Positions 36,142-45,705 of a stretch of 64,000 nucleotides of DNA are shown piece after piece. Under the pieces are notes generated by a model. It ran no database searches, had not been told where the DNA came from, and saw nothing but the letters and a program-made list of their open reading frames with translations. The DNA is from Chitinibacter fontanus (GTDB lineage: Bacteria; Pseudomonadota; Gammaproteobacteria; Burkholderiales; Chitinibacteraceae): positions 3,313,665 to 3,377,664 of the forward strand of contig NZ_CP058952.1 of the NCBI RefSeq assembly GCF_013423785.1. The letters run 5' to 3'. Each line of letters begins with the position of its first letter. Positions within the stretch are counted from its first letter, which is position 1. Position numbers and translations under genes: made by a program.

Positions 36142-36369
36142 TTAGTGTTGATCAGTGTAAGGCAATAAAGCCAAGAAGCGAGCCAATTTAATGGCAGTCG
36201 ACAATTGACGTTGATATTTGGCTTTAGTGCCAGTGATACGTGCAGGAATAATCTTGCCGTTTTCAGAGATGAAATCTTTCAAGATTGCTACGTCTTTGTA
36301 GTCAACTTGAGCGATACCTTCGGTAGTGAAGCGGCAGAATTTTCTGCGCTTGAAGAGTTGGCGAGACAT
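36142..36369 (-). CDS. rpsR: 30S ribosomal protein S18
   Basis: S18 pairs with S6 on the 30S platform. The 75-aa protein is standard: [60 protein letters not shown]. Order rpsF-priB-rpsR-rplI is conserved. Confidence 0.98.
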   Translation of the reverse strand: MSRQLFKRRKFCRFTTEGIAQVDYKDVAILKDFISENGKIIPARITGTKAKYQRQLSTAIKLARFLALLPYTDQH

Positions 36370-36379
36370 TGTCTAATCC

Positions 36380-36685
36380 TCAATTCAAATATTCAAAAGC
36401 GGTAATGTGTAAAACCATGCTTTGTCGATATTTACTGCTGCGTGCGGCTAAAAAGCCTTTGCATTTAATGTTTTGCTTGCTCGGTGTTTTTAGCAATTTC
36501 TCGCAGATCTCACCAAGTGCAACAAAAGGCATTTCACAATCGATTTTGCGCTGCAATCCAGCTTCGCCTTGCTCTGATTGATGAATAATCCATCCTTCAA
36601 TCATCGCGATGCCAGCCGGCGTGTGGCGAACAGTGTCTGTGATCAGTAAATGACCTTCGACTAAAAAATGGTTTCTTTGATTCAA
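36380..36685 (-). CDS. priB: Primosomal replication protein N (PriB)
   Basis: PriB is a single-strand DNA-binding OB-fold protein that links PriA to DnaT/DnaB in replication restart. The 101-aa product keeps the OB-fold pattern (HTPAGIAMIEGWIIHQSEQ, EMPFVALGEICEKLL, CKGFLAARSSKYRQSMVLHI) and lies in its usual place between rpsF and rpsR. No ATG suits the start; the frame begins at a TTG at 36685 with GGA 5 nt before it, 10 nt after the rpsF stop. Confidence 0.88.
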   Translation of the reverse strand: MNQRNHFLVEGHLLITDTVRHTPAGIAMIEGWIIHQSEQGEAGLQRKIDCEMPFVALGEICEKLLKTPSKQNIKCKGFLAARSSKYRQSMVLHITAFEYLN

Positions 36686-36695
36686 TTTTTCCGAG

Positions 36696-37058
36696 TTAGG
36701 CAGCTGCTACGTCAGCGCCTTGAGTCAGAGATTTTGATTTCTCTTCTTTCATCATCGGAGATGCTTCAGTTACAGCGCCGTCTGTTTTCAAAGTCAGATG
36801 ACGAAGAACTGCATCGTTGAATTTGAATGCATGTTCGATTTCTTCCAAAGTTTCTTGGCTGCATTCAATGTTCATCAACACATAGTGTGCTTTGTGGATT
36901 TTCTGAATTGGGTAAGCCAATTGACGACGGCCCCAATCTTCCAAGCGGTGGATAGAACCAGCACCAGTAGTGATCAGTGATTTGTAGCGCTCGATCATTG
37001 CAGGTACTTGCTCGCTTTGATCTGGGTGCACGATAAACACGATTTCATAATGTCGCAT
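36696..37058 (-). CDS. rpsF: 30S ribosomal protein S6
   Basis: S6 forms the S6:S18 pair. The 120-aa protein has [40 protein letters not shown] and [20 protein letters not shown], with a charged tail. First gene of the operon; its ATG has AAGGAG upstream. Confidence 0.98.
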   Translation of the reverse strand: MRHYEIVFIVHPDQSEQVPAMIERYKSLITTGAGSIHRLEDWGRRQLAYPIQKIHKAHYVLMNIECSQETLEEIEHAFKFNDAVLRHLTLKTDGAVTEASPMMKEEKSKSLTQGADVAAA

Positions 37059-37165
37059 GTATTGCTCCTTGTGGTTTGCAGCCTGCCGTTAGCGACCACG
37101 GTCAGGCAAGGGTTAAGAGTTCGCGACTATAGCACCTTTTGGCCTATAGATCAAGGATCTGGGGT

Positions 37166-37489
37166 TTAGCGTTCGATTTGGTCGATTTTGCCGTGAATGC
37201 CTGCCCACTGTTCGTGATCGGGGAGCGGGTCTTTTTTCTGAATAATAATGGGCCACTGTTTGGCAAGGCTGGCATTTAGGCTAATGTAGTCTTGCATGTC
37301 TACGGGAACATCATCCTCGGCATAAATGGCCTCAACTGGGCATTCGGCAACGCACAAGGTGCAGTCAATGCATTCATCCGGGTCGATTACCAAAAAGTTA
37401 GGCCCTTCGCGAAAACAGTCTACTGGGCATACGTCTACGCAGTCGCTGTACTTGCATTTCACACAGGCATCGGTCACAACGTAAGTCAT
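37166..37489 (-). CDS. fdxA: Seven-iron ferredoxin FdxA
   Basis: The 107-aa electron carrier binds one 3Fe-4S and one 4Fe-4S cluster. Cysteine spacing is visible in [20 protein letters not shown] near residues 7-26 and [20 protein letters not shown] near 38-57, followed by the usual C-terminal extension ([18 protein letters not shown]). It is divergent from gluQ by about 100 bp. The redox partner is not indicated by the neighbours. Confidence 0.94.
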   Translation of the reverse strand: MTYVVTDACVKCKYSDCVDVCPVDCFREGPNFLVIDPDECIDCTLCVAECPVEAIYAEDDVPVDMQDYISLNASLAKQWPIIIQKKDPLPDHEQWAGIHGKIDQIER

Positions 37490-37586
37490 TGCTTGTCCTT
37501 ATGTCCAAAAAAAGTAAAATTCGGGCTTATTCTAGCAGAGCGGCTAGCGCCGCCCTATTTCTAATTGAATGTGGTGATTGGATTAA

Positions 37587-38534
37587 ATGCTCGGCACTCT
37601 TTCGGCTCGTACTCCATATATTGGGCGATTTGCGCCTAGTCCAACTGGTTTGCTGCATATGGGGTCATTAATGGCTGCGGTGGCCAGCTATTTGGAGGCC
37701 AAGCGGAATGCCGGTGTCTGGCTGCTTAGGGTTGAAGACTTAGATCCTCCGCGCGAGTTCCCTGGGGCTACTCAATCGTTCCTTGATACCTTGGAGCGCT
37801 TTGGTTTTTGTTGGGATGGGCCGGTGGTTTATCAGAGTCAGCGACACGAACGTTATTTGGAGATTTTGCAGACTTTGCAGGAGGCCGGGTGGGTGTATCC
37901 GTGTTCTTGCACGCGCAAAACGTTGCGTGAAGATGGTTTGGTGGGCGTAGATGGTCTGCGGTATGGCGGTCGCTGTAGAGGGGCTGGTCATGTTGATGGT
38001 ACGGGCTTGGCTCAGCGGGTGAAAGTGCCTGATCAGTTGTATGCTTTTGTCGATCAAGTGCAAGGCAGGCAGCAGCAAAACTTGGCTGCGATGGTGGGGG
38101 ACTTTGTACTTCGACGTGCCGATTTGTTGTGGGCCTATCAACTTGCGGTTGTTGTGGACGATGCTGACTGTGGGGTGACTCATATTGTTCGTGGGGCTGA
38201 TTTGCTAGACTCGACGCCAAGGCAGCTTTTTTTGCAAGAAATTTTGGGTTTCTCGCATCCGCAGTATCTGCATATTCCTGTCATAACAAATTTGCAAGGT
38301 GAGAAACTTAGCAAGCAGACCATGGCACCTGCGTTGCAATCGGGGGTCGAGGCGGAGCAGCTGTGGCAGGCCTTGAGTTTGTTGTGGCAATCGCCACCGC
38401 CGCGGTTGCGTTTTGTAGCGCTTGCGGATGTTTGGGAGTGGGCGTATCAGCACTGGGATCCGGCAAGGATTCCGCAAAAACGTAGCGTAGCTGTCACGTT
38501 TGATGACGATTTTGAATATAAATTTCAGCAATAG
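37587..38534 (+). CDS. gluQ: Glutamyl-Q tRNA(Asp) synthetase
   Basis: GluQ-RS (YadB) attaches glutamate to the queuosine base at position 34 of tRNA(Asp). The 315-aa protein equals a truncated GluRS catalytic domain: GRFAPSPTGLLHMGSLMAAV near residues 13-32 (HIGH equivalent HMGS), a zinc-type segment CSCTRKTLRED with a later CRG, VVDDADCGVTHIVRGADLLD, and the KMSKS equivalent EKLSKQ. No anticodon-binding domain is present, as expected. The start is the ATG at 37587. Confidence 0.94.
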   Translation: MLGTLSARTPYIGRFAPSPTGLLHMGSLMAAVASYLEAKRNAGVWLLRVEDLDPPREFPGATQSFLDTLERFGFCWDGPVVYQSQRHERYLEILQTLQEAGWVYPCSCTRKTLREDGLVGVDGLRYGGRCRGAGHVDGTGLAQRVKVPDQLYAFVDQVQGRQQQNLAAMVGDFVLRRADLLWAYQLAVVVDDADCGVTHIVRGADLLDSTPRQLFLQEILGFSHPQYLHIPVITNLQGEKLSKQTMAPALQSGVEAEQLWQALSLLWQSPPPRLRFVALADVWEWAYQHWDPARIPQKRSVAVTFDDDFEYKFQQ

Positions 38535-38694
38535 ATTGAAATGTCCGTATTATTCGTTTTATTGTTGAATAGTATGCATTTTTAAATGTGTCTTTAAAGT
38601 GCTGGCTTTCTATTGTTGCAAGATCTTGTTTTTTTCACATAACTTGAATGTGGTAGACAGGTTAGAAGTTAGTTACTGATTTCGGAGATTGCTC

Positions 38695-41526
38695 GTGCAA
38701 AAATCACCTCGATTTAAAGCTTGTGTCTTGGCCGTTGCGATAGCAGCGATGCCTCTTATTAGCCAAGCGGCTGGATTAGGTCGTTTAAATGTTTTATCCG
38801 GCCTAGGGCAGCCATTCCGAGGTGAAATTGATTTGGTGTCGGTGCAGCCGAATGAGGCCGATTCTTTGGTTGTTAGTCTGGCTCCGCCTGAGAGCTACAG
38901 CAATGCGCAAATTGCTTACCCGTCATCGTCGCTTGGCCTGCGTTTTAATATTGAAAAACGATCAAACGGCCAATATTACGTGGTTGTGAATTCTTCTCAG
39001 CCGATTACGGAGCCGTTTCTAGATCTGCTGGTGGAGCTTAATTGGGCTGCTGGTCGTATCCAGCGAGAATACACCGCCTTGATAGATCCTGCTGATTACA
39101 CCGGTGGTGCGAGTGGCGATAAGGCTCGTTTTGCATCGAGTGATTTGCCTGGCACCCAAGTTAAAGGGGTAATCAAAGGGAGTAAGGCGAAAAAATCTAA
39201 ATCAACAGCTGCACTAGCTGAGTCTGGTCAGAGCGCAGAAGCAACTGCGAAGCAGTCTTCTGAGAGTGTTGCTAGTACTTCGAGTCAATCTGCCGGCGGC
39301 GACGCGCACAAGGTGAAGAGTGGCGAAACACTCGGATCTATCGCTCGCCAAGTTCAGCCTTCTGGGGTGAGTCTTGAGCAGGTGCTGGTGGGGCTGTACA
39401 AGGCAAACCCAAGTGCGTTCGATGGGAATATGAATCGCCTTAAAACGGGTAAAATTTTAAATGTCCCAGCTGCTGACCAACTTAAGCAGACGAGTAAGGC
39501 TGAGGCCGTCAAAGAGATTCAGGTTCAGGCCGGTGACTGGAATGCATATCGCGGCAAACTTGCAGAGGGCGCGGCTAAAGCTCCAGCAAAATCACTAAAT
39601 GAACAGCAGGCGGGTGGCAAAATTACAGCTAAAGTCCAAGATCAAGGGGCTAGTGCTGTAGATGCAAATAAGGATGTACTGAAACTTTCCAAAGCTGCTG
39701 ACGCAGCCAAGAAAGCGGGTGACTCTGCAAAATTGCAGGCATTGGAAGAGGAAATTGCTACTCGTCAAAAGGCGCTTGATGAGGCAAATCAACGCGTGGC
39801 TGCATTGCAAAAAAATGTGGCCGACATGGAAAAATTGGCAGCACTTAAAGCATCTGCGGCTGCTTCGAAAGCGTCAAAGGTAGCTGAGGTTGCTTCGGTG
39901 GCGGTTGCTGTCGCTTCTGCGGCCTCTGAAGCAGGTGCTGTTGCCGCATCAGAGGTGGCTAGTGCGGCTGCTGTTGCAACGGCAAAACCAAAGCGTCGCA
40001 TTCAAGTTGAGGCGCCGGTTGTCGAGGAGCCAAGCTTTGTTGATGGCCTGATGGAGAACTCATTGGCGCTAGGTGGTGGCCTGCTGGCAGTAGTGCTAGG
40101 CGGTGTCGGCCTGTGGTGGGCTCGTCGTCGGCAAACGCCTGGGGTTTTTGAAGATAGTATTATTACTGGTGGCGATCTCAAGGCGAATACTGTACTGGGT
40201 AGTACAGGTGGCGGTGTAATCAGTACTCAGGCTACTGAAAATTCTTTTTTGACTGATTTTAGTCGTCAAGGATTGGGCACGATCGATACTGATGAAGTCG
40301 ATCCAATTGCCGAGGCGGAAGTCTATATGGCTTACGGTCGCGATGCTCAGGCCGAGGAGATTTTGAAAGATGCGCTGAATAAAGATCCTGCTCGACATGA
40401 AATTCGCATGAAGTTGCTTGATATTTATGCTGCTCGTCGTGATGCTGGTGCGTATGAAGAGCATGCATCGGCATTATTTGCGGTGACAAATGGTCAGGGT
40501 GATTACTGGCGTGAAGCTGCACTGAATGGGCGCGCTATCGATCCTGAAAATCCGCTGTACCGTAAAGAGCCTGCAGGCTTGGTGGATACCAGTGTTGCGG
40601 TAGCTGCGACAGCAGTAGCAGCCACTGTTGTTGAACATAATTCACAGGTTGCTGACCTTGATGGCCTTGATGAGCCAACAGCACCAGATGTAAATCAGGT
40701 GGCCAGCAATGAATTGGATTTTGAATTAGATTTTGATTCTGAGGTCGAGGCAGTTAAGTCATCAGTTTTGTCGGATTCAACAGAAGTTGATAGCAGAGAT
40801 CTTGATTTGAACCTGTCTGTTGAGCAATCGGTTGAGCAGGCAATTGAGCAAGTTTCTGATAGTGACTTCGGCTTGGATATTGATTTGCCGCCTGTAACTG
40901 TTGAGCATGATTTGCCCGCAGTGGATGAAGCAGACAGCGAACTCATGGCTTTGGATTTGCCGATCGACTTAGGTGGTGAGCTAAGCTCAGGGCTACTAAA
41001 TGAAGTGCAGGAATCTACATTGGGTCTGGACCTTGACTTGGGCTCAGCTCTTGAGGGACATCAAGAGTCCATCATTTCAGATAATGCTCCTGTGGCTGAT
41101 GTTGCCGATTTTTCGTTTGACTTGCCAGTCTTAGAAACTGCAGGAGAAGATGCTGCTGATACTGCATTGTCGTCATTTGACCAGTCATTAGCACCAGCTG
41201 TTGACGATTTGAAGCTCGATTTTGACTTTGATCTTGGTTCCGCCGAGCACGATGCTCCGGCCCTTGTAGAAGATTTGTCTGCTGCTGTTTCAGAGTTGGA
41301 GGCTGATACCACTTTCGGTGATATAAGTCTTGATTTAACCGAGGCTGCTGCTGCTGGTGATCTGGATTTTGCGGCAGATGATCCTGTGCAAACCAAAATT
41401 GACTTAGCAAAAGCGTATATTGATATGGGCGATGTTGAAGGTGCGCGTGAAATCTTGCAGGAAGCACTGCAAGAAGGCTCTGCTCCGCAGCAGCAAATTG
41501 CGAAATCATTGTTAGCGGATCTGTAA
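38695..41526 (+). CDS. fimV: FimV/TspA family pilus-assembly hub protein
   Basis: FimV is an inner-membrane, peptidoglycan-binding protein needed for type IV pilus polarity and twitching. From the GTG at 38695 (GGAG 7 nt upstream; a TTG at 38689 is also in frame) the protein has 943 aa: signal peptide ending ISQAA, the conserved GLGRLNVLSGLGQPFRGEID domain, a LysM domain near residues 204-262 (HKVKSGETLGSIARQV), a coiled-coil near 330-385, a TM helix (LALGGGLLAVVLGGVGLWWA) near 464-483, a long acidic Leu/Asp-rich region, and the C-terminal TPR-like FimV domain (KIDLAKAYIDMGDVEGAREI). Confidence 0.93.
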   Translation: MQKSPRFKACVLAVAIAAMPLISQAAGLGRLNVLSGLGQPFRGEIDLVSVQPNEADSLVVSLAPPESYSNAQIAYPSSSLGLRFNIEKRSNGQYYVVVNSSQPITEPFLDLLVELNWAAGRIQREYTALIDPADYTGGASGDKARFASSDLPGTQVKGVIKGSKAKKSKSTAALAESGQSAEATAKQSSESVASTSSQSAGGDAHKVKSGETLGSIARQVQPSGVSLEQVLVGLYKANPSAFDGNMNRLKTGKILNVPAADQLKQTSKAEAVKEIQVQAGDWNAYRGKLAEGAAKAPAKSLNEQQAGGKITAKVQDQGASAVDANKDVLKLSKAADAAKKAGDSAKLQALEEEIATRQKALDEANQRVAALQKNVADMEKLAALKASAAASKASKVAEVASVAVAVASAASEAGAVAASEVASAAAVATAKPKRRIQVEAPVVEEPSFVDGLMENSLALGGGLLAVVLGGVGLWWARRRQTPGVFEDSIITGGDLKANTVLGSTGGGVISTQATENSFLTDFSRQGLGTIDTDEVDPIAEAEVYMAYGRDAQAEEILKDALNKDPARHEIRMKLLDIYAARRDAGAYEEHASALFAVTNGQGDYWREAALNGRAIDPENPLYRKEPAGLVDTSVAVAATAVAATVVEHNSQVADLDGLDEPTAPDVNQVASNELDFELDFDSEVEAVKSSVLSDSTEVDSRDLDLNLSVEQSVEQAIEQVSDSDFGLDIDLPPVTVEHDLPAVDEADSELMALDLPIDLGGELSSGLLNEVQESTLGLDLDLGSALEGHQESIISDNAPVADVADFSFDLPVLETAGEDAADTALSSFDQSLAPAVDDLKLDFDFDLGSAEHDAPALVEDLSAAVSELEADTTFGDISLDLTEAAAAGDLDFAADDPVQTKIDLAKAYIDMGDVEGAREILQEALQEGSAPQQQIAKSLLADL

Positions 41527-41532
41527 TAGCTT

Positions 41533-42159
41533 TTGAAATTCCACGCAGTAAATTTATTGGCGCTTTGGTTGTGGCTTCTTGTTTGTATGCCACAACTTGA
41601 GCGCCATTATCTTTTTGGGCTTTGCATTATTGTTTTGCTTGCAGCCTGGATGCGCGCTAGAGTGCGGCTGCTAAAAAGCCTGCCAAGAATGCGCTGGCTC
41701 TTGTTGGCGATCTTTGCGGTTTATGCCTGGTCAACTCCTGGGGTTTATCTATTTCCAGTTTGGTTTTCTCCAACATTAAGCGGCATTTTTGAAGGTGTCG
41801 AGCAAAGTGTACGGCTATTGGTTGTTGCTGCCAGCCTGCAAATCATGCTGACGAATCTATCCAAGAGCGATATAGTCTCGGGTTTGTATTATTTAATTCT
41901 TCCGCTATCACATTTTGGGTTGGATGCGCTGCACTTTTCGGTGCGTTTAGCGCTAACTCTCGAAAGTGCTGAGCAATTGCTTGAACGTAAATTTTCATTT
42001 ACCGAATTGATGCGGCAAATTATGAATCCTGAGTCTCAGCGGCTGATAAAAACATCTATCGTTGACTTGTGCCGATTAAGTGTCTGGCAGGGGTGTTGTT
42101 TAGTGGTGCAGCTTGTGCTGATTATCGGTACGGTCTTGATTGGGAATATCCAGCTTTGA
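41533..42159 (+). CDS. CbiQ-like membrane protein (ECF transporter T-component type)
   Basis: The 208-aa protein has a TTG start only 6 nt after fimV. It has about five hydrophobic segments (LLALWLWLLVCMP, YLFGLCIIVLLAAW, WLLLAIFAVYAW, LLVVAASLQIMLT, LVVQLVLIIGTVLI) and a cytoplasmic loop with MRARVRLLKSLPRMRW, a pattern like the CbiQ/EcfT family. No ECF ATPase or S-component gene is nearby, so the transport role is doubtful. Its stop overlaps the possible truA start (TTGA). It could be an uncharacterised fimV-linked membrane protein instead. Confidence 0.65.
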   Translation: MKFHAVNLLALWLWLLVCMPQLERHYLFGLCIIVLLAAWMRARVRLLKSLPRMRWLLLAIFAVYAWSTPGVYLFPVWFSPTLSGIFEGVEQSVRLLVVAASLQIMLTNLSKSDIVSGLYYLILPLSHFGLDALHFSVRLALTLESAEQLLERKFSFTELMRQIMNPESQRLIKTSIVDLCRLSVWQGCCLVVQLVLIIGTVLIGNIQL

Positions 42160-42947
42160 ATTTGAAACGCTATGCTTTAGCAGTAGAGTACGATGGGCGT
42201 GCCTTTAAAGGTTGGCAAGTACAGCCAGATGCGGCAACCGTGCAAGGTGAAATGGAGCGTGCAGTTGGTCAGATGGCAGGGCATTCCGTTCGTGTGCATG
42301 CTGCGGGCCGAACCGATGCGGGCGTACATGCAACACGGCAGATCGTTCATTTTGATACTCCTGCAAATCGGCCGCTTACCGCATGGGTGCGCGGTGTTAA
42401 TAGTTTCTTACCATCCGGTGTAGCTGTGCTATGGGCGCAAGAAGTGCCAGAAGAGTTTCATTCCCGATTTGTAGCAACAGCACGCCACTATCGGTATTTA
42501 TTGTTGCAACACCCAATTCGACCAAGTTTGCTTGCGGGGCAGGTGGGCTGGATACATAACGAGCTCGATTTAGAGCGGATACATGCCGCCAGCCGTTTTT
42601 TGCTGGGGGAGCACGATTTTAGTAGTTTTCGTGCTGCTGAATGTCAGGCTTTATCTCCGGTTAAAGAAATGCTCAAGATTGACATCGGCAGCCATGGTGA
42701 TCTGATTTATTTTGATTTTTCTGCGACGGCCTTTTTGCATCATATGGTGCGCAATATCATGGGGGCGTTGCTGCATATCGGTAAAGGTAACGAAGATCCG
42801 GCATGGATGCAGTGGCTAATCGAGCAGCGCAATCGCAGCGTGGCTCCTCCGACATTTATGCCTGATGGTCTGTATTTAACTGGGGTGAGTTACCCTGCCA
42901 AATTTAATTTACCTACCGAGCCTGTGCAGCGCTTTGGCTTGATTTGA
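42156..42947 (+). CDS. truA: tRNA pseudouridine(38-40) synthase TruA
   Basis: TruA modifies uridines 38-40 in the anticodon arm. The family start RYALAVEYDGRAFKGWQVQP is followed by the catalytic Asp in HAAGRTDAGVHATRQIVHFD near residues 47-66, ARHYRYLLLQ and ATAFLHHMVRNIMGALLHIG. No ATG precedes the domain; TTG codons at 42156 (overlapping the previous stop as TTGA) and 42162 are the possible starts, giving 263 or 261 aa. The frame extends upstream to 42069 inside the previous gene. Confidence 0.92.
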   Translation: MNLKRYALAVEYDGRAFKGWQVQPDAATVQGEMERAVGQMAGHSVRVHAAGRTDAGVHATRQIVHFDTPANRPLTAWVRGVNSFLPSGVAVLWAQEVPEEFHSRFVATARHYRYLLLQHPIRPSLLAGQVGWIHNELDLERIHAASRFLLGEHDFSSFRAAECQALSPVKEMLKIDIGSHGDLIYFDFSATAFLHHMVRNIMGALLHIGKGNEDPAWMQWLIEQRNRSVAPPTFMPDGLYLTGVSYPAKFNLPTEPVQRFGLI

Positions 42948-42955
42948 GAGTGAAA

Positions 42956-43585
42956 ATGCCCGTTCCACGTATTAAAGTTTGTGGCCTGCGTGATCGCGAT
43001 ACTATTTTTCAAACCATTGAAGCCGGAGCCGATGCGATTGGCTTGGTGTTTTATCCGCCCAGCCCGCGGCATGTTTCTCGGGAAGCCGCTGCGCAATTAT
43101 CGGCCAGCTTGCCCGCCTTTGTGACGGTGGTTGGCTTGTTTGTGGATGCGGAGCCTGCTTTTGTAAGTTCTGTGTTGGAAAGTTGCGCAATCGACTTACT
43201 GCAATTTCATGGTAATGAAGATTTATCCGATTGTATTCAGTTTGATCGTCCTTTTATCAAGGCGATACGGGTTAAACCTGACACAAATTTGGTAGAATAC
43301 GCTCAACGTTTTGTGCACCCACTCTGTCGGGGCCTTCTGGTTGATGCCTGGGTGGATGGCGTTCCAGGGGGGACTGGTGAGGCGTTTGATTGGGCTTTGT
43401 TGCCTGAGCGGCTGCCGCTGCCACTCATCTTGTCGGGGGGCTTGCACCCTGAGAATGTGGCGCAGGCCATCCGCAAAGTGAAGCCTTGGGCAGTGGATGT
43501 ATCCAGTGGGGTGGAAAGCAGCAAAGGCATCAAAGATTTACAACGAGTTCAAGCATTCATTAATGCCGTACATAGTGTGAGATAA
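42956..43585 (+). CDS. trpF: Phosphoribosylanthranilate isomerase
   Basis: TrpF catalyses the third step of tryptophan synthesis. The 209-aa (beta-alpha)8 barrel shows [20 protein letters not shown] at the N-terminus with the catalytic Cys, [22 protein letters not shown], and the phosphate-binding [12 protein letters not shown] and [15 protein letters not shown]. The ATG at 42956 lies 8 nt after the truA stop; an earlier TTG at 42944 overlaps that stop. It leads the trpF-trpB-trpA-accD run. Confidence 0.95.
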   Translation: MPVPRIKVCGLRDRDTIFQTIEAGADAIGLVFYPPSPRHVSREAAAQLSASLPAFVTVVGLFVDAEPAFVSSVLESCAIDLLQFHGNEDLSDCIQFDRPFIKAIRVKPDTNLVEYAQRFVHPLCRGLLVDAWVDGVPGGTGEAFDWALLPERLPLPLILSGGLHPENVAQAIRKVKPWAVDVSSGVESSKGIKDLQRVQAFINAVHSVR

Positions 43586-43587
43586 CG

Positions 43588-44793
43588 ATGAACGATAAAT
43601 ATCAGCAGCCAGATGCACGTGGACACTTTGGTCAGCACGGCGGCATTTATGTCGCAGAGACTTTGATCCCGGCACTAGAAGAACTCAAGCACGAATTTGA
43701 GGCAGCCATTAACGACCCAGCTTTTATGGCTGAATATCGCCATGATCTGAAGCATTACGTTGGTCGTCCAAGCCCGATTTATCATGCTGAGCGCTGGTCA
43801 AAAGCCATCGGCGGGGCGCAGATTTATCTGAAGCGCGAAGACTTGAATCACACCGGTGCGCACAAAGTGAACAACACCATTGGCCAAGCCTTGCTGGCGC
43901 GCCGGATGGGTAAAAAACGCGTGATCGCCGAAACGGGGGCCGGTCAGCATGGCGTAGCTTCGGCCACCGTGGCTGCTCGCTATGGCATGGAGTGCGTTGT
44001 GTATATGGGCGCAGAAGACGTTGCTCGTCAGGCGCCGAATGTTTTCCGCATGAAGCTGCTCGGTGCAACCGTAGTTGCAGTGGAGTCGGGCACTCGTACG
44101 CTGAAAGATGCTATGAACGAAGCGATGCGTGACTGGGTCACCAATGTGGATTCAACTTACTACATCATCGGAACTGCCGCTGGCCCACACCCATATCCAC
44201 AGTTGGTGCGCGACTTCCAAGTGGTGATTGGTGAGGAATGTAAAGTGCAGATGCAAGAAATGCTCGGTCGTCAGCCTGATGCGGTGATTGCTTGTGTTGG
44301 TGGTGGCTCGAACGCGATTGGTATTTTCCATCCATATATCAATGTGCCTGGCGTGCGCCTGATCGGCGTTGAGGCTGGTGGCGATGGGGTTGAAACCGGG
44401 CGTCATGCGGCACCGTTGACCTCGAATGCCAAAGCGGGTGTGTTACACGGTCAGCGCTCTTATCTAATGCATGATGAAAATGGCCAGATCAGTGAAACCC
44501 ATTCAATGTCAGCAGGGCTGGATTACCCAGGGGTAGGCCCAGAGCACAGCTACTTAAAAGACATTGGCCGCGCCGAATACGTAGCGATCAATGATGATGA
44601 GGCCATGCAAGGCTTCCATGACTTGTGCAAATACGAGGGGATTATTCCTGCGCTTGAGTCGAGTCACGCACTGGCACAGGCGGCAAAAATGGCCGCTACA
44701 ATGCGTCCTGATGAAATTTTGCTGGTGAATTTGTCGGGCCGTGGCGATAAAGATATCCCTACGATTGCAAAAAAACTCGGCATTCAACTTTAA
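43588..44793 (+). CDS. trpB: Tryptophan synthase beta chain
   Basis: TrpB joins indole with serine using PLP. The 401-aa protein begins [20 protein letters not shown] and has the PLP Lys in [20 protein letters not shown] near residues 85-104, [20 protein letters not shown], the phosphate loop [13 protein letters not shown] and [11 protein letters not shown]. It starts 2 nt after trpF. A 49-bp palindromic element, not a terminator with a T-run, separates it from trpA. Confidence 0.98.
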   Translation: MNDKYQQPDARGHFGQHGGIYVAETLIPALEELKHEFEAAINDPAFMAEYRHDLKHYVGRPSPIYHAERWSKAIGGAQIYLKREDLNHTGAHKVNNTIGQALLARRMGKKRVIAETGAGQHGVASATVAARYGMECVVYMGAEDVARQAPNVFRMKLLGATVVAVESGTRTLKDAMNEAMRDWVTNVDSTYYIIGTAAGPHPYPQLVRDFQVVIGEECKVQMQEMLGRQPDAVIACVGGGSNAIGIFHPYINVPGVRLIGVEAGGDGVETGRHAAPLTSNAKAGVLHGQRSYLMHDENGQISETHSMSAGLDYPGVGPEHSYLKDIGRAEYVAINDDEAMQGFHDLCKYEGIIPALESSHALAQAAKMAATMRPDEILLVNLSGRGDKDIPTIAKKLGIQL

Positions 44794-44803
44794 TAGGGTT
44801 TGG

Positions 44804-44852
44804 GGGTATGCGCCCCTAGACTTTTTCTAGAATTGCTTTGGTAAATATACCC
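44804..44852. repeat. 49-bp GGGTAT/ATACCC palindromic element, copy 7, inside the trp operon
   Basis: GGGTAT/ATACCC ends with a perfect inner CTAGA/TCTAG stem around CTTTT. It starts 10 nt after the trpB stop and ends 1 nt before the trpA ATG, so it occupies the place of the trpA ribosome-binding site; no purine-rich SD sequence is visible before that ATG. Confidence 0.9.
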
Positions 44853-44853
44853 T

Positions 44854-45657
44854 ATGTCACGTATTGATTTGGTTATGCAAAACCTCAAGGCGGCAAACCG
44901 CCAGGCCTTGATTCCTTTTATTACTGCGGGCGATCCAAATCCAGATAGCACGGTGAATTTGATGCATGCCCTCGTGGCGGGTGGTGCTGATATTCTTGAG
45001 TTGGGCGTGCCGTTTTCTGATCCGATGGCCGACGGTCCGGTGATTCAGCGTGCGTCTGAGCGAGCGTTGAAATACAACGTATCGCTGCGCGACGTGTTGG
45101 CCTATGTGGCGCAATTTCGTACCACTAATACTACGACACCCGTGGTGCTAATGGGCTACGCCAACCCAGTTGAAGCGATGGGCTACGAAGCATTCGCCAG
45201 CGCTGCGGTGGCTGCTGGCGTTGATGGCGTACTCACTGTGGATATGCCGCCGGAAGAAGCCGAAGAATCTGTGACTGTATTCAAAAAACATGGTTTGGAT
45301 CCGATTTTCTTGCTTGCGCCAACCACGCCTGAGTCGCGCGTTAAAGAAGTCGCGCGCTTAGCGAGTGGTTACGTCTATTATGTGTCGCTCAAAGGCGTTA
45401 CTGGTTCGGCTAATCTGGATGTCGCCAATGTGGCGAGTAAGTTGGACTTTTTGAAACAGTATCTCAATATTCCAATCGGTGTTGGTTTTGGTATTCGTGA
45501 TGCTGAATCGGCTAAAAATGTTGCAAAAATTGCGGATGCTGTAGTGATTGGTTCGCGATTGGTGCAAGAAGTTGAACAAGGTGAGGCAGGCTTGGCTGAA
45601 CGCCTTACTGAATTTCTGTCAGGCGTACGCGCTGCAATGGATACAGCCCGCGTTTAA
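44854..45657 (+). CDS. trpA: Tryptophan synthase alpha chain
   Basis: TrpA cleaves indole-3-glycerol phosphate to indole, which passes to TrpB. The 267-aa barrel shows [20 protein letters not shown] near residues 19-38, the catalytic Glu in [36 protein letters not shown] with the catalytic Asp, and [16 protein letters not shown]. The ATG is immediately downstream of a 49-bp palindromic element and has no obvious SD. Confidence 0.97.
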   Translation: MSRIDLVMQNLKAANRQALIPFITAGDPNPDSTVNLMHALVAGGADILELGVPFSDPMADGPVIQRASERALKYNVSLRDVLAYVAQFRTTNTTTPVVLMGYANPVEAMGYEAFASAAVAAGVDGVLTVDMPPEEAEESVTVFKKHGLDPIFLLAPTTPESRVKEVARLASGYVYYVSLKGVTGSANLDVANVASKLDFLKQYLNIPIGVGFGIRDAESAKNVAKIADAVVIGSRLVQEVEQGEAGLAERLTEFLSGVRAAMDTARV

Positions 45658-45705
45658 TCCGGGTATGAATGAATGCCCAGCGCGTTAAGGGCAGAGGAGA
45701 GCACG

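Noticed and set aside
37740..38220. Two antisense frames of about 150 codons over gluQ
   Set aside because: Overlap a well-conserved synthetase domain; composition is Pro/His/Gln-rich as expected for shadows.
41072..41593. Antisense frame of 173 codons over the end of fimV
   Set aside because: Gln-rich shadow of the acidic FimV region; no ribosome site or family similarity.
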